Shown here piece by piece: positions 34,782 through 43,696 of a stretch of DNA of 64,000 bases. This stretch comes from Pseudomonas sp. BP8 (GTDB lineage: Bacteria; Pseudomonadota; Gammaproteobacteria; Pseudomonadales; Pseudomonadaceae), in assembly GCF_017875955.1 (NCBI RefSeq), contig NZ_JAGINK010000001.1, positions 4,804,501-4,868,500 of the forward strand, written 5' to 3'. Below the pieces are notes generated by a model that searched no databases, was not told the DNA's origin, and saw only the letters and a program-made list of their open reading frames with translations. How positions within the stretch are numbered: the first letter of the stretch is position 1; each line of letters starts with the position of its first letter. The position numbers and the translations under genes are program-made.

Positions 34782-35672
34782 TCAGTCCGCCAGCGTGTCG
34801 AAACCGCTAAGAAAGTGTGGGCCGATGTAACGCTGGGGCAGGATGAAGTCCTGCGGGTACTCCACCTGCACCAGGTACAGGCCATACGGATGCGCGGTGA
34901 CGCCCGCCTCACGGCGATCGCGACTCTCCAGCACCTCACGCATCCAGGCCACCGGCCGCTCGCCTGTACCAATGCTCATCAACACGCCGGCAATGTTGCG
35001 CACCATGTGATGGAGGAACGCGCTGGCACGCAGGTCGAGCACGATCATCTGCCCGTGGCGGCTGACCCGCAGGTGATGCATGGTCTTGATCGGTGACTTG
35101 GCCTGGCACTGACTGGCGCGAAAAGCACTGAAGTCGTGGGTACCGAGCAAATACGCGGCAGCCTCGGCCATCCGCTCGACGTCCAGCGGCCGGTGGTTCC
35201 AGGTCACCTCTTCGGCGAGGTGCGCCGGGCGGATCGGGTCGTTGTAGATGACATAGCGGTAGCGCCGCGCGGTGGCCTTGAAGCGGGCATGGAAGTCCGC
35301 CGGCATCGGCTGCGCCCAGGCCACACTGATATCTCGGGGCAGGTTGAAATTGGTGCCCATGGTCCAGGCGCGTTCATCACGCACGGCACTGGTATCGAAA
35401 TGCACGACCTGACCGCAGGCATGTACACCGGCGTCGGTGCGCCCGGCGCAGGCAACGGTGATTGGCGCATTGGCCACCTTCGACAGGGCCTGTTCCAGGG
35501 CTTGCTGAACGCTCGGCACGCCACTGGACTGGCGCTGCCAGCCGCGGTAGCGAGCGCCCTTGTACTCAACGCCGAGGGCGATGCGCGAATAGCCTTCGGC
35601 CGCCGATTCGGCCGGATCGATGTCGATGATGTCCAAGTAACTGAAACCTGTGGATGAAACGAAAGGCGCCAT
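34782..35672 (-). CDS. truA: tRNA pseudouridine(38-40) synthase TruA
   Basis: Up to 296 residues. The catalytic aspartate is in GRTDAGVHA (residue 80 in this numbering; 60 in E. coli), and the family motifs RYRGWQRQ and RYVIYND are present. It modifies uridines 38-40 in the anticodon stem of many tRNAs. The start is doubtful: the ATG at 35672 has no ribosome site and lies about 10 bp after a strong hairpin, so a TTG at 35639 (LDIIDIDP) is an alternative. The order fimV-truA-trpF is conserved in Pseudomonas. Confidence 0.93.
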   Translation of the reverse strand: MAPFVSSTGFSYLDIIDIDPAESAAEGYSRIALGVEYKGARYRGWQRQSSGVPSVQQALEQALSKVANAPITVACAGRTDAGVHACGQVVHFDTSAVRDERAWTMGTNFNLPRDISVAWAQPMPADFHARFKATARRYRYVIYNDPIRPAHLAEEVTWNHRPLDVERMAEAAAYLLGTHDFSAFRASQCQAKSPIKTMHHLRVSRHGQMIVLDLRASAFLHHMVRNIAGVLMSIGTGERPVAWMREVLESRDRREAGVTAHPYGLYLVQVEYPQDFILPQRYIGPHFLSGFDTLAD

Positions 35673-35682
35673 TATAACGACA

Positions 35683-35705
35683 ACGGCAGCCGTCTGGGCT
35701 GCCGT
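35683..35705 (-). terminator. Hairpin after fimV, just before truA
   Basis: A nine-base perfect stem (minus strand ACGGCAGCC-CAGAC-GGCTGCCGT) is followed by TGTCGTTAT, only moderately T-rich. It may attenuate rather than stop transcription from fimV into truA. Confidence 0.6.
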
Positions 35706-35762
35706 AGCGGGGGTTTGCAGGTGGATCAGCGGTGTGAGAGGGCTAGCCTACACCGCAGAACC

Positions 35763-35790
35763 TGTAGGAGCGGGCTTGCCCCGCGAAGGG
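35763..35790. repeat. Single REP element between fimV and truA
   Basis: TGTAGGAGCGGGCTTGCCCC followed by GCGAA, matching the main REP family of this window, just past the fimV stop. Confidence 0.85.
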
Positions 35791-35810
35791 TGCGCCGCCG
35801 CAGGCTGGCC

Positions 35811-38603
35811 TCAGACCAACCGCGACAGCATGTCCTGAGCCTCGCCACGCTGCCCCTCGTCGCCGTCCTTGACCACCTCATCGAGGATGTCCCGAGCGCC
35901 CTGATGATCCCCCATGTCGATGTAGGCACGCGCCAGGTCGAGCTTGGTGGCCACTTCATCTGCACCCGAGAAGAAGTCGAAGTCCAGGTCGTCCAACGGC
36001 TCAGGCTCCTGCGCAGCATCCGCGGCAGTGAACTGCGGCTCCAGCGAAGGGCTTTCGAGGTTCTGCGAGAGTTTGTCCAGCTCGGCGTTGACGTCATCCA
36101 GCTCCGACGCAAAGCTCTTCGCCGCAGGCGACTCATCATCCAGTGACAGCGACAGGTCGAAGTCACTTGGCAGATCCAGCTCGGAGACCGGATCGAACGC
36201 CGGGATCTCGTCGAAAGCGGCCAACTCCGCAGCAACGTCCACCGGCGCCTCTTCGGCCGGCGCTGCTGCACTCGGCTCACCGACATCCAGATCAAAATCC
36301 GCCAGCTCATCGACGCCCTGTGGCTCGGCCTGGGCCTGCGCCAGCAATGCTTCGAAATCGTCGTCAGCGTCCGTTTCGCTGAGCACCGGTTCGGTCACAT
36401 CAGGCACCTGGAGCTCTACTTCTGGCCCAGCCACAACCTCATCGAGCATCGGCGTATCGAGCGGATCAGCCGCCGCCAGTTCGTCGTCCAGGCTCAGATC
36501 AAAGGCACTGTCCAGATCGCTCTCTTCGGTGGGGGTGACGTCTGCAGCCAGTTGCTCCTCATCGAACAACAGATCAGGCTCAAGGTCAGCGACCACAGGC
36601 TCAGCGTCGAGCACTGGATCAGGCTCGAGGTCATCTACCACCGGCTCGGCCTCGAACACGGGATCAGGCTCGAGATCGTCAGCCACCGGCTCGGGCTCAA
36701 GCTCATCGGCAACCGGCACAGCGTGCTCGTCCTCGAGCAGCTCCTGCACGTACTGTTCGTCCATCTCGGCAGCCAGCGCAGCAGCACCCAGACCCGCGAC
36801 AGCCACCGCGACCATCGCCGGGAAACGCTCTCTCAGCGACGCGACTTCAACCTGATTGTGCTCATTGGCGGCCAACTGGCGCTCTTGATCAGCAAAGGCA
36901 TTCTGGTCGCCTTGACGGGCGTAGACTTCCATCAGTTTCAAGCGCAGATCATCACGCTCTGGCGCAGCAGCTACGGCTGGCTCGAGCAGATCGGCGGCGT
37001 GATTCAAACGGCCTTCGGCCAGGCTCTGGTCCGCTTCGGCCAGCAGCTTGGCAGTTGGGTCTTGTTCAGCCTCAGCTTCAGCCTCCGGCACTGGCACCGG
37101 CACCACAACCGGCACAACCGGCACAACCGGTTTTTCTGCCGCCGTGGCAGCAGCGGCAGAAGCAGCCACCACGCCTGGCGCCAGGGTCACGCTTGGCGGT
37201 GGCAGATCCAGGCCTTCGAAGCTGTTAGGCGCCAAATCAAGATCAGCAACACTGCCGCCCTCCTCCGACAAGGCGCGGGCCATGCGCAGGTGCTTCTCGG
37301 CCTCTTGCTGGGCCTTGCGCCGACGCGCCAGAAGCAACAGCAGCAAGAGCAATACGAGGAACGTCGAACCGGCGATCAGGGCGAGCAGCAACGGGTTACC
37401 CAGTAACTCGTCGAGCGCGCTCTGTTGTGGTTTGGCGGCGTCGCCAGGCGCCGCGTCGGGCGCCGCGTCGGGCGCGGTATCGACTGCCGCAGGTGCGGGC
37501 GCGACCACCGGCTCGGCACCGTTCGCCTGAGCATCAACAGCCGGCTGCGCCGGTGCGGACTCACCTGGCAAGGTGCTCGCAGGCGGCGGTATTACGGCGC
37601 CCTGCGCTTCAAGGCGCGCCAGCTGGTCGTTTTTCAAATCGATCAGACGCTGCAGCTTGTCGAGCTGGCTCTGCAGGTCGGCCATGCGGCTCTTCAGCTC
37701 GTCGTTGTCGCGACGGGTGGTGTCGAGGCTTTCCTGAGCGACTGCCAACTTGTCGTTGACGGCCTTGGCATTGCCCGCGCCAGCTTGAGCCCCCGGAGTG
37801 ACCAGACGCAGGTTGTCACCTTGAGCGATCTGGGACGGCGCCGCCTCGGCTGCGCCACGCCGGGTGGCATCGAGCTGGCGGGCGCGCGGCCCCAGACGAC
37901 GGCCTTCGCGCCAGGCCGCATACTGCTCGGCCACATCGCGATTCGCTTCACCCTGGGGGATACTCTGGATCTGCTGTTGATCAGGCAGGCGCAAGACCTG
38001 GCCAACCTTCAGCTGGTTGATGTTGTTGCCGATGAAGGCATCCGGGTTCAACGCCTGGATCGCCAGCATGGTCTGCTGAACCGAACCGCCCTGGCTGTTG
38101 CGTGCAGCGATCTGCCAAAGGGTATCGCGGCGCTGGGTGGTGTAATTGGCCGCACCACTCACCGCCGGGGCAATGTTTGCCGCCGCTGGCTGTTTGCCTT
38201 GGGCCTGAGCCTGGTCAAGCAGCACACTGTAGTCGCGCAGCAGGCGGCCTTGCGGCCACATCACCTGGACCAGGAACTTGACCATCGGCTCCGCCACCGG
38301 ACGACTGGAGGTCACCCGCAGCACACTTCTGCCGTTGGGGTTGATCACCGTGGTGAAGGTCAGGTCCTCGACGTAGGACGGATAGGCCACTCCGGCCTTG
38401 GCGAAATCTTCCGGCGAGGCGAGGCTGGGTGCCACTTCGCCAGCGGAGAGGTCGCGCACATCGAGCAACTCGATCTCGGCGTCCAGCGGCTGGTTCTGTG
38501 CCGACTTGAGGGTCAGCTCACCTAACCCCAGGGCATTCGCCATGCCAGACGACAGCGCCGACGCTGCCGCCATGGCCAGAACCAGTTTGCGAATTCGAAG
38601 CAT
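35811..38603 (-). CDS. fimV: Motility and type IV pilus assembly protein FimV
   Basis: 930 residues. Signal peptide (LAMAAASALSSGMANA). The periplasmic part begins LGLGELTLKSAQNQPLDAEI, the FimV N-terminal region, and has a LysM peptidoglycan-binding domain near residues 155-205 (DTLWQIAARN and LKVGQVLRLP). A coiled coil spans about 285-340. One membrane helix lies near 405-428 (LLALIAGSTFLVLLLLLLLL). The cytoplasmic part has TPR-like helices, a very acidic stretch with repeated DLEPDPVFEAEPVVD-like units near 640-700, and the C-terminal FimV domain (KLDLARAYIDMGDHQGARDIL). It organises the pole for pili and, with cAMP signalling, twitching. Confidence 0.95.
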   Translation of the reverse strand: MLRIRKLVLAMAAASALSSGMANALGLGELTLKSAQNQPLDAEIELLDVRDLSAGEVAPSLASPEDFAKAGVAYPSYVEDLTFTTVINPNGRSVLRVTSSRPVAEPMVKFLVQVMWPQGRLLRDYSVLLDQAQAQGKQPAAANIAPAVSGAANYTTQRRDTLWQIAARNSQGGSVQQTMLAIQALNPDAFIGNNINQLKVGQVLRLPDQQQIQSIPQGEANRDVAEQYAAWREGRRLGPRARQLDATRRGAAEAAPSQIAQGDNLRLVTPGAQAGAGNAKAVNDKLAVAQESLDTTRRDNDELKSRMADLQSQLDKLQRLIDLKNDQLARLEAQGAVIPPPASTLPGESAPAQPAVDAQANGAEPVVAPAPAAVDTAPDAAPDAAPGDAAKPQQSALDELLGNPLLLALIAGSTFLVLLLLLLLLARRRKAQQEAEKHLRMARALSEEGGSVADLDLAPNSFEGLDLPPPSVTLAPGVVAASAAAATAAEKPVVPVVPVVVPVPVPEAEAEAEQDPTAKLLAEADQSLAEGRLNHAADLLEPAVAAAPERDDLRLKLMEVYARQGDQNAFADQERQLAANEHNQVEVASLRERFPAMVAVAVAGLGAAALAAEMDEQYVQELLEDEHAVPVADELEPEPVADDLEPDPVFEAEPVVDDLEPDPVLDAEPVVADLEPDLLFDEEQLAADVTPTEESDLDSAFDLSLDDELAAADPLDTPMLDEVVAGPEVELQVPDVTEPVLSETDADDDFEALLAQAQAEPQGVDELADFDLDVGEPSAAAPAEEAPVDVAAELAAFDEIPAFDPVSELDLPSDFDLSLSLDDESPAAKSFASELDDVNAELDKLSQNLESPSLEPQFTAADAAQEPEPLDDLDFDFFSGADEVATKLDLARAYIDMGDHQGARDILDEVVKDGDEGQRGEAQDMLSRLV
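36555..36715. repeat. Degenerate tandem repeat inside fimV
   Basis: About 45-60-bp units encode (E)PVV(D/A)DLEPDPV(F/L)(E/D)AE repeats; the plus strand shows GGATCAGGCTCGAGGTC and GGATCAGGCTCGAGATC. In-frame copy-number variation would be expected between strains. Confidence 0.75.
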
Positions 38604-38675
38604 GACCTCTTCCCTTGTATGAATCGTCCCGAAACCTGCGTGTGGTGCAGGACAAAAATTGCTCAGCAGTATCTT

Positions 38676-39680
38676 TTACGCTATGTGTTTAATCAACAAT
38701 TGCGCCACTTGCACAGCGTTGAGCGCCGCGCCTTTGCGCACATTGTCGGTGGTCAGCCAGAGGTTGAGCTGCTCTTGTTCATCAATTCCATGACGTACAC
38801 GACCAACATAGACCACGTCTTGGCCCACCGCGTCACCAACTGGGGTCGGATAATCGTCCGATTCGACCAATTCGACACTTTCAGCGGCTTCGAGGGCCTG
38901 ATTGACCGCTGCCAGGTCCACTGGACGCCGGCTTTGCACAGTCACACTCAAGCTATCGCCGAAAAACACCGGGACTTGAACGCAGGTGACGGAAATCTTC
39001 AGCGCCGGCATCCCCAACAGCACGCGCAGTTCGCTGACCAGGCGGCGCTCGACGGCGGTGTGACCCTGCTCGTCGCTGGCACCGACCCTGGCCAGCAGGT
39101 TGAAGGCGATTTGGCGGTCGAAGAAGCGCGGTTCCAGCGGCCGTGCATTGAGCAGCTCGGCGGTCTGTCGGGCCAGCTCACTGACCGCCTCTTTGCCTTG
39201 CGCCGAGACCGCCAGGCTGGCCATGACCTGCACCCGCTCGATATCGAGCAGTTCCTTGAGCGGCGCCAGGGTGACGGCCAGGGCAACGGCGGCGGCGCTT
39301 GGGCTGGTGATCAGCGCCGGCAGGCTCAGTGTGGCGAGCAGCTCGCCATTGGCTTCCGGGACCAGCGCCAGCGCTTGGTCGAGGCCACCCGACAGGTCGA
39401 TGACGGTGCAGCCGGCGGCGTGCGCCTTGGGCGCGAAGCTGTGGCTGACGGCAGCGCCAGCGGCAAAGAAGGCCAGTTTGACCTGGCTGAAGTCGAAGCT
39501 GTCGACTTCGCGCACGCGGACTTTCTTGCCGGCAAACATCACGCTGCTGCCGGCAGATTCCATGCTGGCCAGCAGGTGCAGGGTCTGGACCGGAAAGCTG
39601 AGTTCTTCGAGGACCTGCACGAGGGTTTCACCGACGCTACCGGTGGCGCCGATGACGGCGATGTCTAGGGGTTGAGTCAT
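38676..39680 (-). CDS. Aspartate-semialdehyde dehydrogenase paralogue lacking the active-site Cys (Usg-like)
   Basis: 334 residues with the nucleotide-binding start VIGATGSVGETLVQVLEEL and the overall ASD fold. At the place where a working enzyme has the nucleophilic cysteine (typically NPxC), I read LITSPSAAAVALAV, without cysteine. The protein therefore probably has no dehydrogenase activity, like the Usg proteins of E. coli and their Pseudomonas counterpart next to asd. AGGA precedes the ATG. It lies between asd and fimV; a terminator separates it from asd, so it likely has its own promoter in that 156-bp gap. Role unknown. Confidence 0.9.
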   Translation of the reverse strand: MTQPLDIAVIGATGSVGETLVQVLEELSFPVQTLHLLASMESAGSSVMFAGKKVRVREVDSFDFSQVKLAFFAAGAAVSHSFAPKAHAAGCTVIDLSGGLDQALALVPEANGELLATLSLPALITSPSAAAVALAVTLAPLKELLDIERVQVMASLAVSAQGKEAVSELARQTAELLNARPLEPRFFDRQIAFNLLARVGASDEQGHTAVERRLVSELRVLLGMPALKISVTCVQVPVFFGDSLSVTVQSRRPVDLAAVNQALEAAESVELVESDDYPTPVGDAVGQDVVYVGRVRHGIDEQEQLNLWLTTDNVRKGAALNAVQVAQLLIKHIA

Positions 39681-39785
39681 GGGGAAATCCTCTGCTGGAA
39701 CGGCGGGAGCGGCACTTTACTTGGATTAGCCGGCTGGGGGTACCTTCTGGCAGGGCAATCGGCATTGCATCCACACCCCACAAAC

Positions 39786-39819
39786 AAAAAACCCGCGCTC
39801 ATCACGAGCACGGGTTGAG
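39786..39819 (-). terminator. Intrinsic terminator of asd
   Basis: On the minus strand AACCCGTGCTC-GTGAT-GAGCGCGGGTT is followed by TTTTGTTTG, about 20 bp past the asd stop. One mismatch in the stem. Confidence 0.9.
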
Positions 39820-39836
39820 GATCATACCGGGCGCGA

Positions 39837-40949
39837 TCAACGCTCCAGCAGAATCCGCAGCATGCGCCGCAGCGGCTCGGCAGCGCCCCACAACAGCTGG
39901 TCGCCAACAGTAAACGCGCCCAGGTATTGCGAACCCATGTTCAGCTTGCGCAGACGACCGACCGGTACGTTCAGGGTACCGGTGACCTTGGTCGGGCTCA
40001 GCTCCTGCATGCTGATCTCACGCTGATTCGGCACCAGCTTAACCCAAGGGTTGTGCTGGCTGATCATGCCTTCGATGTCCGCCAGGGGCACATCCTTGTT
40101 CAGCTTGATGGTCAGTGCCTGGCTGTGGCAACGCATGGCACCGATGCGCACGCAGATACCGTCGACCGGGATCGGGCTCTTGAAGCGACCGAGGATCTTG
40201 TTGGTCTCGGCCTGGGCCTTCCATTCCTCACGGCTCTGGCCATTGGGCAATTCTTTGTCGATCCAGGGGATCAGGCTGCCCGCCAGCGGTACGCCGAAGT
40301 TCTCGGTCGGGAACGCTTCGCTGCGCATGGCCTCGGCGACCTTGCGGTCGATGTCGAGGATGGCACTGGCCGGGTTGGCCAGCTCGTCGGTGACCGCAGC
40401 GTTGATACCGCCCATCTGCTTGATCAGCTCACGCATGTTCTGCGCACCGGCGCCAGAGGCAGCCTGGTAGGTCATGGCGCTCATCCACTCGACCAGACCG
40501 GCTTCGAACAGGCCACCCAGGCCCATCAGCATCAGGCTGACGGTGCAGTTGCCGCCGATGTAGTTCTTGGTCCCGGCATCGAGCTGCTGGTCGATCACCT
40601 TGCGATTGACCGGATCGAGAATGATCACCGCGTCATCCTGCATGCGCAGCGACGATGCGGCGTCAATCCAGTAACCCTGCCAACCGGCTTCGCGCAGCTT
40701 GGGGAAGACCTCATTGGTGTAGTCGCCGCCCTGGCAGGTCAGGATGACGTCGAGGGTCTTGAGCTCTTCAATGTTGTAAGCGTCCTTGAGCGGAGCAATA
40801 TCCTTGCCCACGTTCGGACCCTGGCCACCGACATTGGAGGTGGTGAAGAACACTGGCTCGATCAGGTCGAAATCCTGCTCTTCGAGCATCCGCTGCATGA
40901 GCACGGAACCGACCATTCCACGCCAACCGATCAGACCTACACGTTTCAT
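39837..40949 (-). CDS. asd: Aspartate-semialdehyde dehydrogenase
   Basis: 370 residues, as in E. coli (367). The NADP-binding start is VGLIGWRGMVGSVLMQRM, the catalytic cysteine is C135 in GGNCTVSLM, and the catalytic histidine lies in the later IGAMRCHSQAL segment. It reduces aspartyl phosphate to the semialdehyde, the branch point for lysine, methionine and threonine and for diaminopimelate in the cell wall. It is 63 bp downstream of leuB and probably shares transcription. Confidence 0.98.
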   Translation of the reverse strand: MKRVGLIGWRGMVGSVLMQRMLEEQDFDLIEPVFFTTSNVGGQGPNVGKDIAPLKDAYNIEELKTLDVILTCQGGDYTNEVFPKLREAGWQGYWIDAASSLRMQDDAVIILDPVNRKVIDQQLDAGTKNYIGGNCTVSLMLMGLGGLFEAGLVEWMSAMTYQAASGAGAQNMRELIKQMGGINAAVTDELANPASAILDIDRKVAEAMRSEAFPTENFGVPLAGSLIPWIDKELPNGQSREEWKAQAETNKILGRFKSPIPVDGICVRIGAMRCHSQALTIKLNKDVPLADIEGMISQHNPWVKLVPNQREISMQELSPTKVTGTLNVPVGRLRKLNMGSQYLGAFTVGDQLLWGAAEPLRRMLRILLER

Positions 40950-41012
40950 CGCAACTACACCTTCGCTAAAAGTGGGCCGCCACCGACAGAGAACGGTGAC
41001 GGGCCAGAGAGA

Positions 41013-42095
41013 TTACAGATTCCGCAGTGCTGCGACTACTGCGTCGCCCATTTCCTGCGTACCGACCTTGGTGCAACCCGCCGACCAGATGTCACCGGTG
41101 CGCAGGCCTTGATCCAGCACCAGGCTCACGGCCTGCTCGATCGCCTCGGCGGCGGCCTGCTGATTGAAGCTGTAACGCAGCATCATCGAGACCGAGAGGA
41201 TGGTCGCCAGTGGGTTGGCGATGCCTTGCCCGGCGATGTCCGGAGCCGAGCCGTGGCACGGTTCGTACATGCCCTTGTTGTCGGCATCCAGCGATGCAGA
41301 CGGCAGCATGCCGATGGAACCGGTCAGCATGGAAGCTTCATCCGACAGGATGTCACCGAACATGTTGTCGGTCACTACCACGTCGAACTGCTTGGGCGCA
41401 CGCACCAGTTGCATGGCAGCGTTGTCGACGTACATGTGGCTCAATTCGACATCTGCATAGTCCTTGGCCACATCCTCGACCACTTCACGCCACAATTGGC
41501 TGGAAGCCAGCACGTTGGCCTTGTCGACCGAGCACAGCTTCTTGCCACGTACACGGGCCATGTCGAAGCCGACGCGAGCAATGCGGCGGATCTCACTCTC
41601 GCTGTACGGCAGGGTGTCGTAGGCCTGGCGTTCGCCGTTGTCCAGCTCGCGCTGGCCACGTGGGGCACCGAAATAGATGCCACCGGTCAGTTCGCGGACG
41701 ATCAGGATATCCAGGCCAGCAACGATTTCCGGCTTCAGCGACGAAGCATCGGCCAGCTGCGGGTAGAGGATAGCCGGACGCAGGTTGGCGAACAGGCCCA
41801 GCTGCGCGCGGATCTTCAGCAGGCCGCGCTCCGGGCGGATGTCACGCTCGATCTTGTCCCACTTCGGCCCACCGACGGCGCCCAGCAGCACAGCATCGGC
41901 GTTACGCGCACGCTCCAGGGTTTCATCGGCCAGCGGCACGCCATGCTTGTCGATGGCAGCGCCACCGATGACGTCGTGCTCGAGGGCGAAACCGAGCTGG
42001 AACTTGTCGTTGGCCAGCTCCAGCACCTTGACCGCCTCGGCCATGATTTCCGGACCAATGCCATCACCTGGGAGAATCAGAATCTGCTTGCTCAT
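41013..42095 (-). CDS. leuB: 3-isopropylmalate dehydrogenase
   Basis: 360 residues. Family landmarks include LPGDGIGPEIM at the N-terminus, the substrate arginines in LRPERGLLKIRAQLGLF and RELTGGIYFG. The metal-binding DNMFGDILSDEASML and the NAD site GSAPDIAGQGIANP follow. It oxidatively decarboxylates 3-isopropylmalate in leucine synthesis. It follows the methyltransferase gene by 53 bp and completes the leuCD-leuB group. Confidence 0.98.
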   Translation of the reverse strand: MSKQILILPGDGIGPEIMAEAVKVLELANDKFQLGFALEHDVIGGAAIDKHGVPLADETLERARNADAVLLGAVGGPKWDKIERDIRPERGLLKIRAQLGLFANLRPAILYPQLADASSLKPEIVAGLDILIVRELTGGIYFGAPRGQRELDNGERQAYDTLPYSESEIRRIARVGFDMARVRGKKLCSVDKANVLASSQLWREVVEDVAKDYADVELSHMYVDNAAMQLVRAPKQFDVVVTDNMFGDILSDEASMLTGSIGMLPSASLDADNKGMYEPCHGSAPDIAGQGIANPLATILSVSMMLRYSFNQQAAAEAIEQAVSLVLDQGLRTGDIWSAGCTKVGTQEMGDAVVAALRNL

Positions 42096-42148
42096 GCTTT
42101 CCTCTATCCATTCAAACGGCGCGGCCGTCTCGGCCCCACCGGAAAAAA

Positions 42149-42913
42149 CTAGCGCTCAGCCCACAACACCAGCACATCGGTGCTGAACGAGCCATCGGCT
42201 TCGATCTGGTAATACTGCCGCACTTCCTCGCCCATGGCTTGCTGCAATTGGCGAATGGCCAGGCGCAGCGGCTCAGGGGTACGCATGCGCTCGACCCAGG
42301 ACTGCCACTCCAGGCGCAGCCGCTGACGACTATGGCTGCGCACATGCAGGCCGGCCTCGCTGACCTGGCGCTGCCATTCGGCGGCGCTATAGTCGCGCAC
42401 ATGACTGGTATCGCGCAGCACTTCAACGCTTTGCAGGTAGGTATCGAGCAACGGGCTGCCCGGCGACATGACGTCGACGAACGCCGCCACCCCACCCGGC
42501 TTGAGCACCCGACGCACTTCGCGCAGGGCCAGGCCAAGGTCGCTCCAGTGATGCGCGGAGTAACGGCTGAACACGAAATCAAACGAGGCATCGGCGAACG
42601 GCAGACGTTCGGCGGCGCCGCACTCGGTGCTGATATTGGCCAGGCCACGCGCTGCGGCGGCACTGGCGACCACGTCGAGCATCGATTGCGACAAATCGTA
42701 GGCGACGACCTCGGCGACCAATGGCGCGACATGGAAACTGACATGCCCGGCACCACAGCCCAGGTCCAGCAGACGGGCATCGGCACGCCCGGCAAGTTCG
42801 GCCTGGAGCAGAGCGAACTCGCTGCCCTGGGCGTGCACGGCGCTGCTCAGGTAGGCGCTGGCCTGCTCGCCGAACTGGCGCTGGACGACGTCGGTGTGGG
42901 TGGTGCTGGTCAT
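42149..42913 (-). CDS. Class I SAM-dependent methyltransferase
   Basis: 254 residues, Methyltransf_11 type. The SAM-binding motif I is LLDLGCGAGHVSF near residues 43-55, followed by VVAYDLSQSMLDV and by FDFVFSRYSAHHW, a motif common in UbiE/BioC-like enzymes. The C-terminal ~80 residues are family specific and do not match UbiE or BioC well. It lies between leuD and leuB in the leucine gene group, an arrangement shared by related species. Substrate unknown; a small-molecule methyl acceptor is most likely. A REP pair separates it from leuD. Confidence 0.9.
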   Translation of the reverse strand: MTSTTHTDVVQRQFGEQASAYLSSAVHAQGSEFALLQAELAGRADARLLDLGCGAGHVSFHVAPLVAEVVAYDLSQSMLDVVASAAAARGLANISTECGAAERLPFADASFDFVFSRYSAHHWSDLGLALREVRRVLKPGGVAAFVDVMSPGSPLLDTYLQSVEVLRDTSHVRDYSAAEWQRQVSEAGLHVRSHSRQRLRLEWQSWVERMRTPEPLRLAIRQLQQAMGEEVRQYYQIEADGSFSTDVLVLWAER

Positions 42914-42945
42914 CGATGAATTCCTTTATCGGGTGTTGCCTGTAG

Positions 42946-43034
42946 CGGCCTCTTCGCGGGGCAAGCCCGCTCCTGCAGGTACGGTGGGGTACACACATCC
43001 TGTGGGAGCGGGGTTGCCCCGCAAAGAGGCCGGC
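42946..43034. repeat. Inverted REP pair between leuD and the methyltransferase
   Basis: GCGGCCTCTTCGCGGGGCAA faces GGGGTTGCCCCGCAAAGAGG across a ~30-bp loop, occupying most of the 138-bp gap. It could form a stabilising hairpin in the leu transcript. Confidence 0.9.
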
Positions 43035-43051
43035 TCGATCACGCAATAACG

Positions 43052-43696
43052 TCAGACGTCGCGGAACAACCAAGGCTGGCTGGCGCGGTGCTGCTGCTCG
43101 AAGACCTTGATGGCCTCTGCGTCCTGCAGGGTCAAGCCAATGTCATCCAGGCCATTGAGCAGGCAATGCTTGCGGAACGCGTCGATCTCGAAGTGCAGGA
43201 CCTTGCCATCCGGGCGGGTTACCGCCTGCGCCTGCAAGTCGACGGTCAGCTGGTAGCCCGGAATGGCCTCGACCTGCTTGAACAGTTCATCGACTTCCTC
43301 ATCGCTGAGGATGATCGGCAGCAGGCCGTTCTTGAAGCTGTTGTTGAAGAAGATGTCGGCAAAGCTCGGCGCGATCACACTGCGAAAGCCATATTCGTCC
43401 AATGCCCACGGCGCGTGCTCACGGCTCGAACCGCAACCGAAGTTTTCCCGGGCAATCAGCACGCTGGCGCCCTGGTAACGCTCGTGGTTGAGCACGAAGT
43501 CCTTGTTCAGCGGGCGCTTGCTGTTGTCCTGGTAGGGTTGGCCGACATCCAGGTAGCGCCACTCGTCGAACAGGTTGGGGCCGAAGCCGGTGCGCTTGAT
43601 CGACTTGAGAAACTGCTTGGGAATGATCTGGTCGGTGTCGACGTTGGCGCGGTCCAAGGGTGCGACAAGGCCGGTGTGCTGGGTAAAGGCTTTCAT
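43052..43696 (-). CDS. leuD: 3-isopropylmalate dehydratase small subunit
   Basis: 214 residues. The swivel domain is recognised from AFTQHTGLVAPLDRANVDTD and the conserved NFGCGSSREHAPWAL loop that contacts substrate phosphate or carboxylate. With LeuC it isomerises 2- to 3-isopropylmalate. The ATGA overlap with leuC indicates coupled synthesis of equal amounts of the two subunits. Confidence 0.98.
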   Translation of the reverse strand: MKAFTQHTGLVAPLDRANVDTDQIIPKQFLKSIKRTGFGPNLFDEWRYLDVGQPYQDNSKRPLNKDFVLNHERYQGASVLIARENFGCGSSREHAPWALDEYGFRSVIAPSFADIFFNNSFKNGLLPIILSDEEVDELFKQVEAIPGYQLTVDLQAQAVTRPDGKVLHFEIDAFRKHCLLNGLDDIGLTLQDAEAIKVFEQQHRASQPWLFRDV

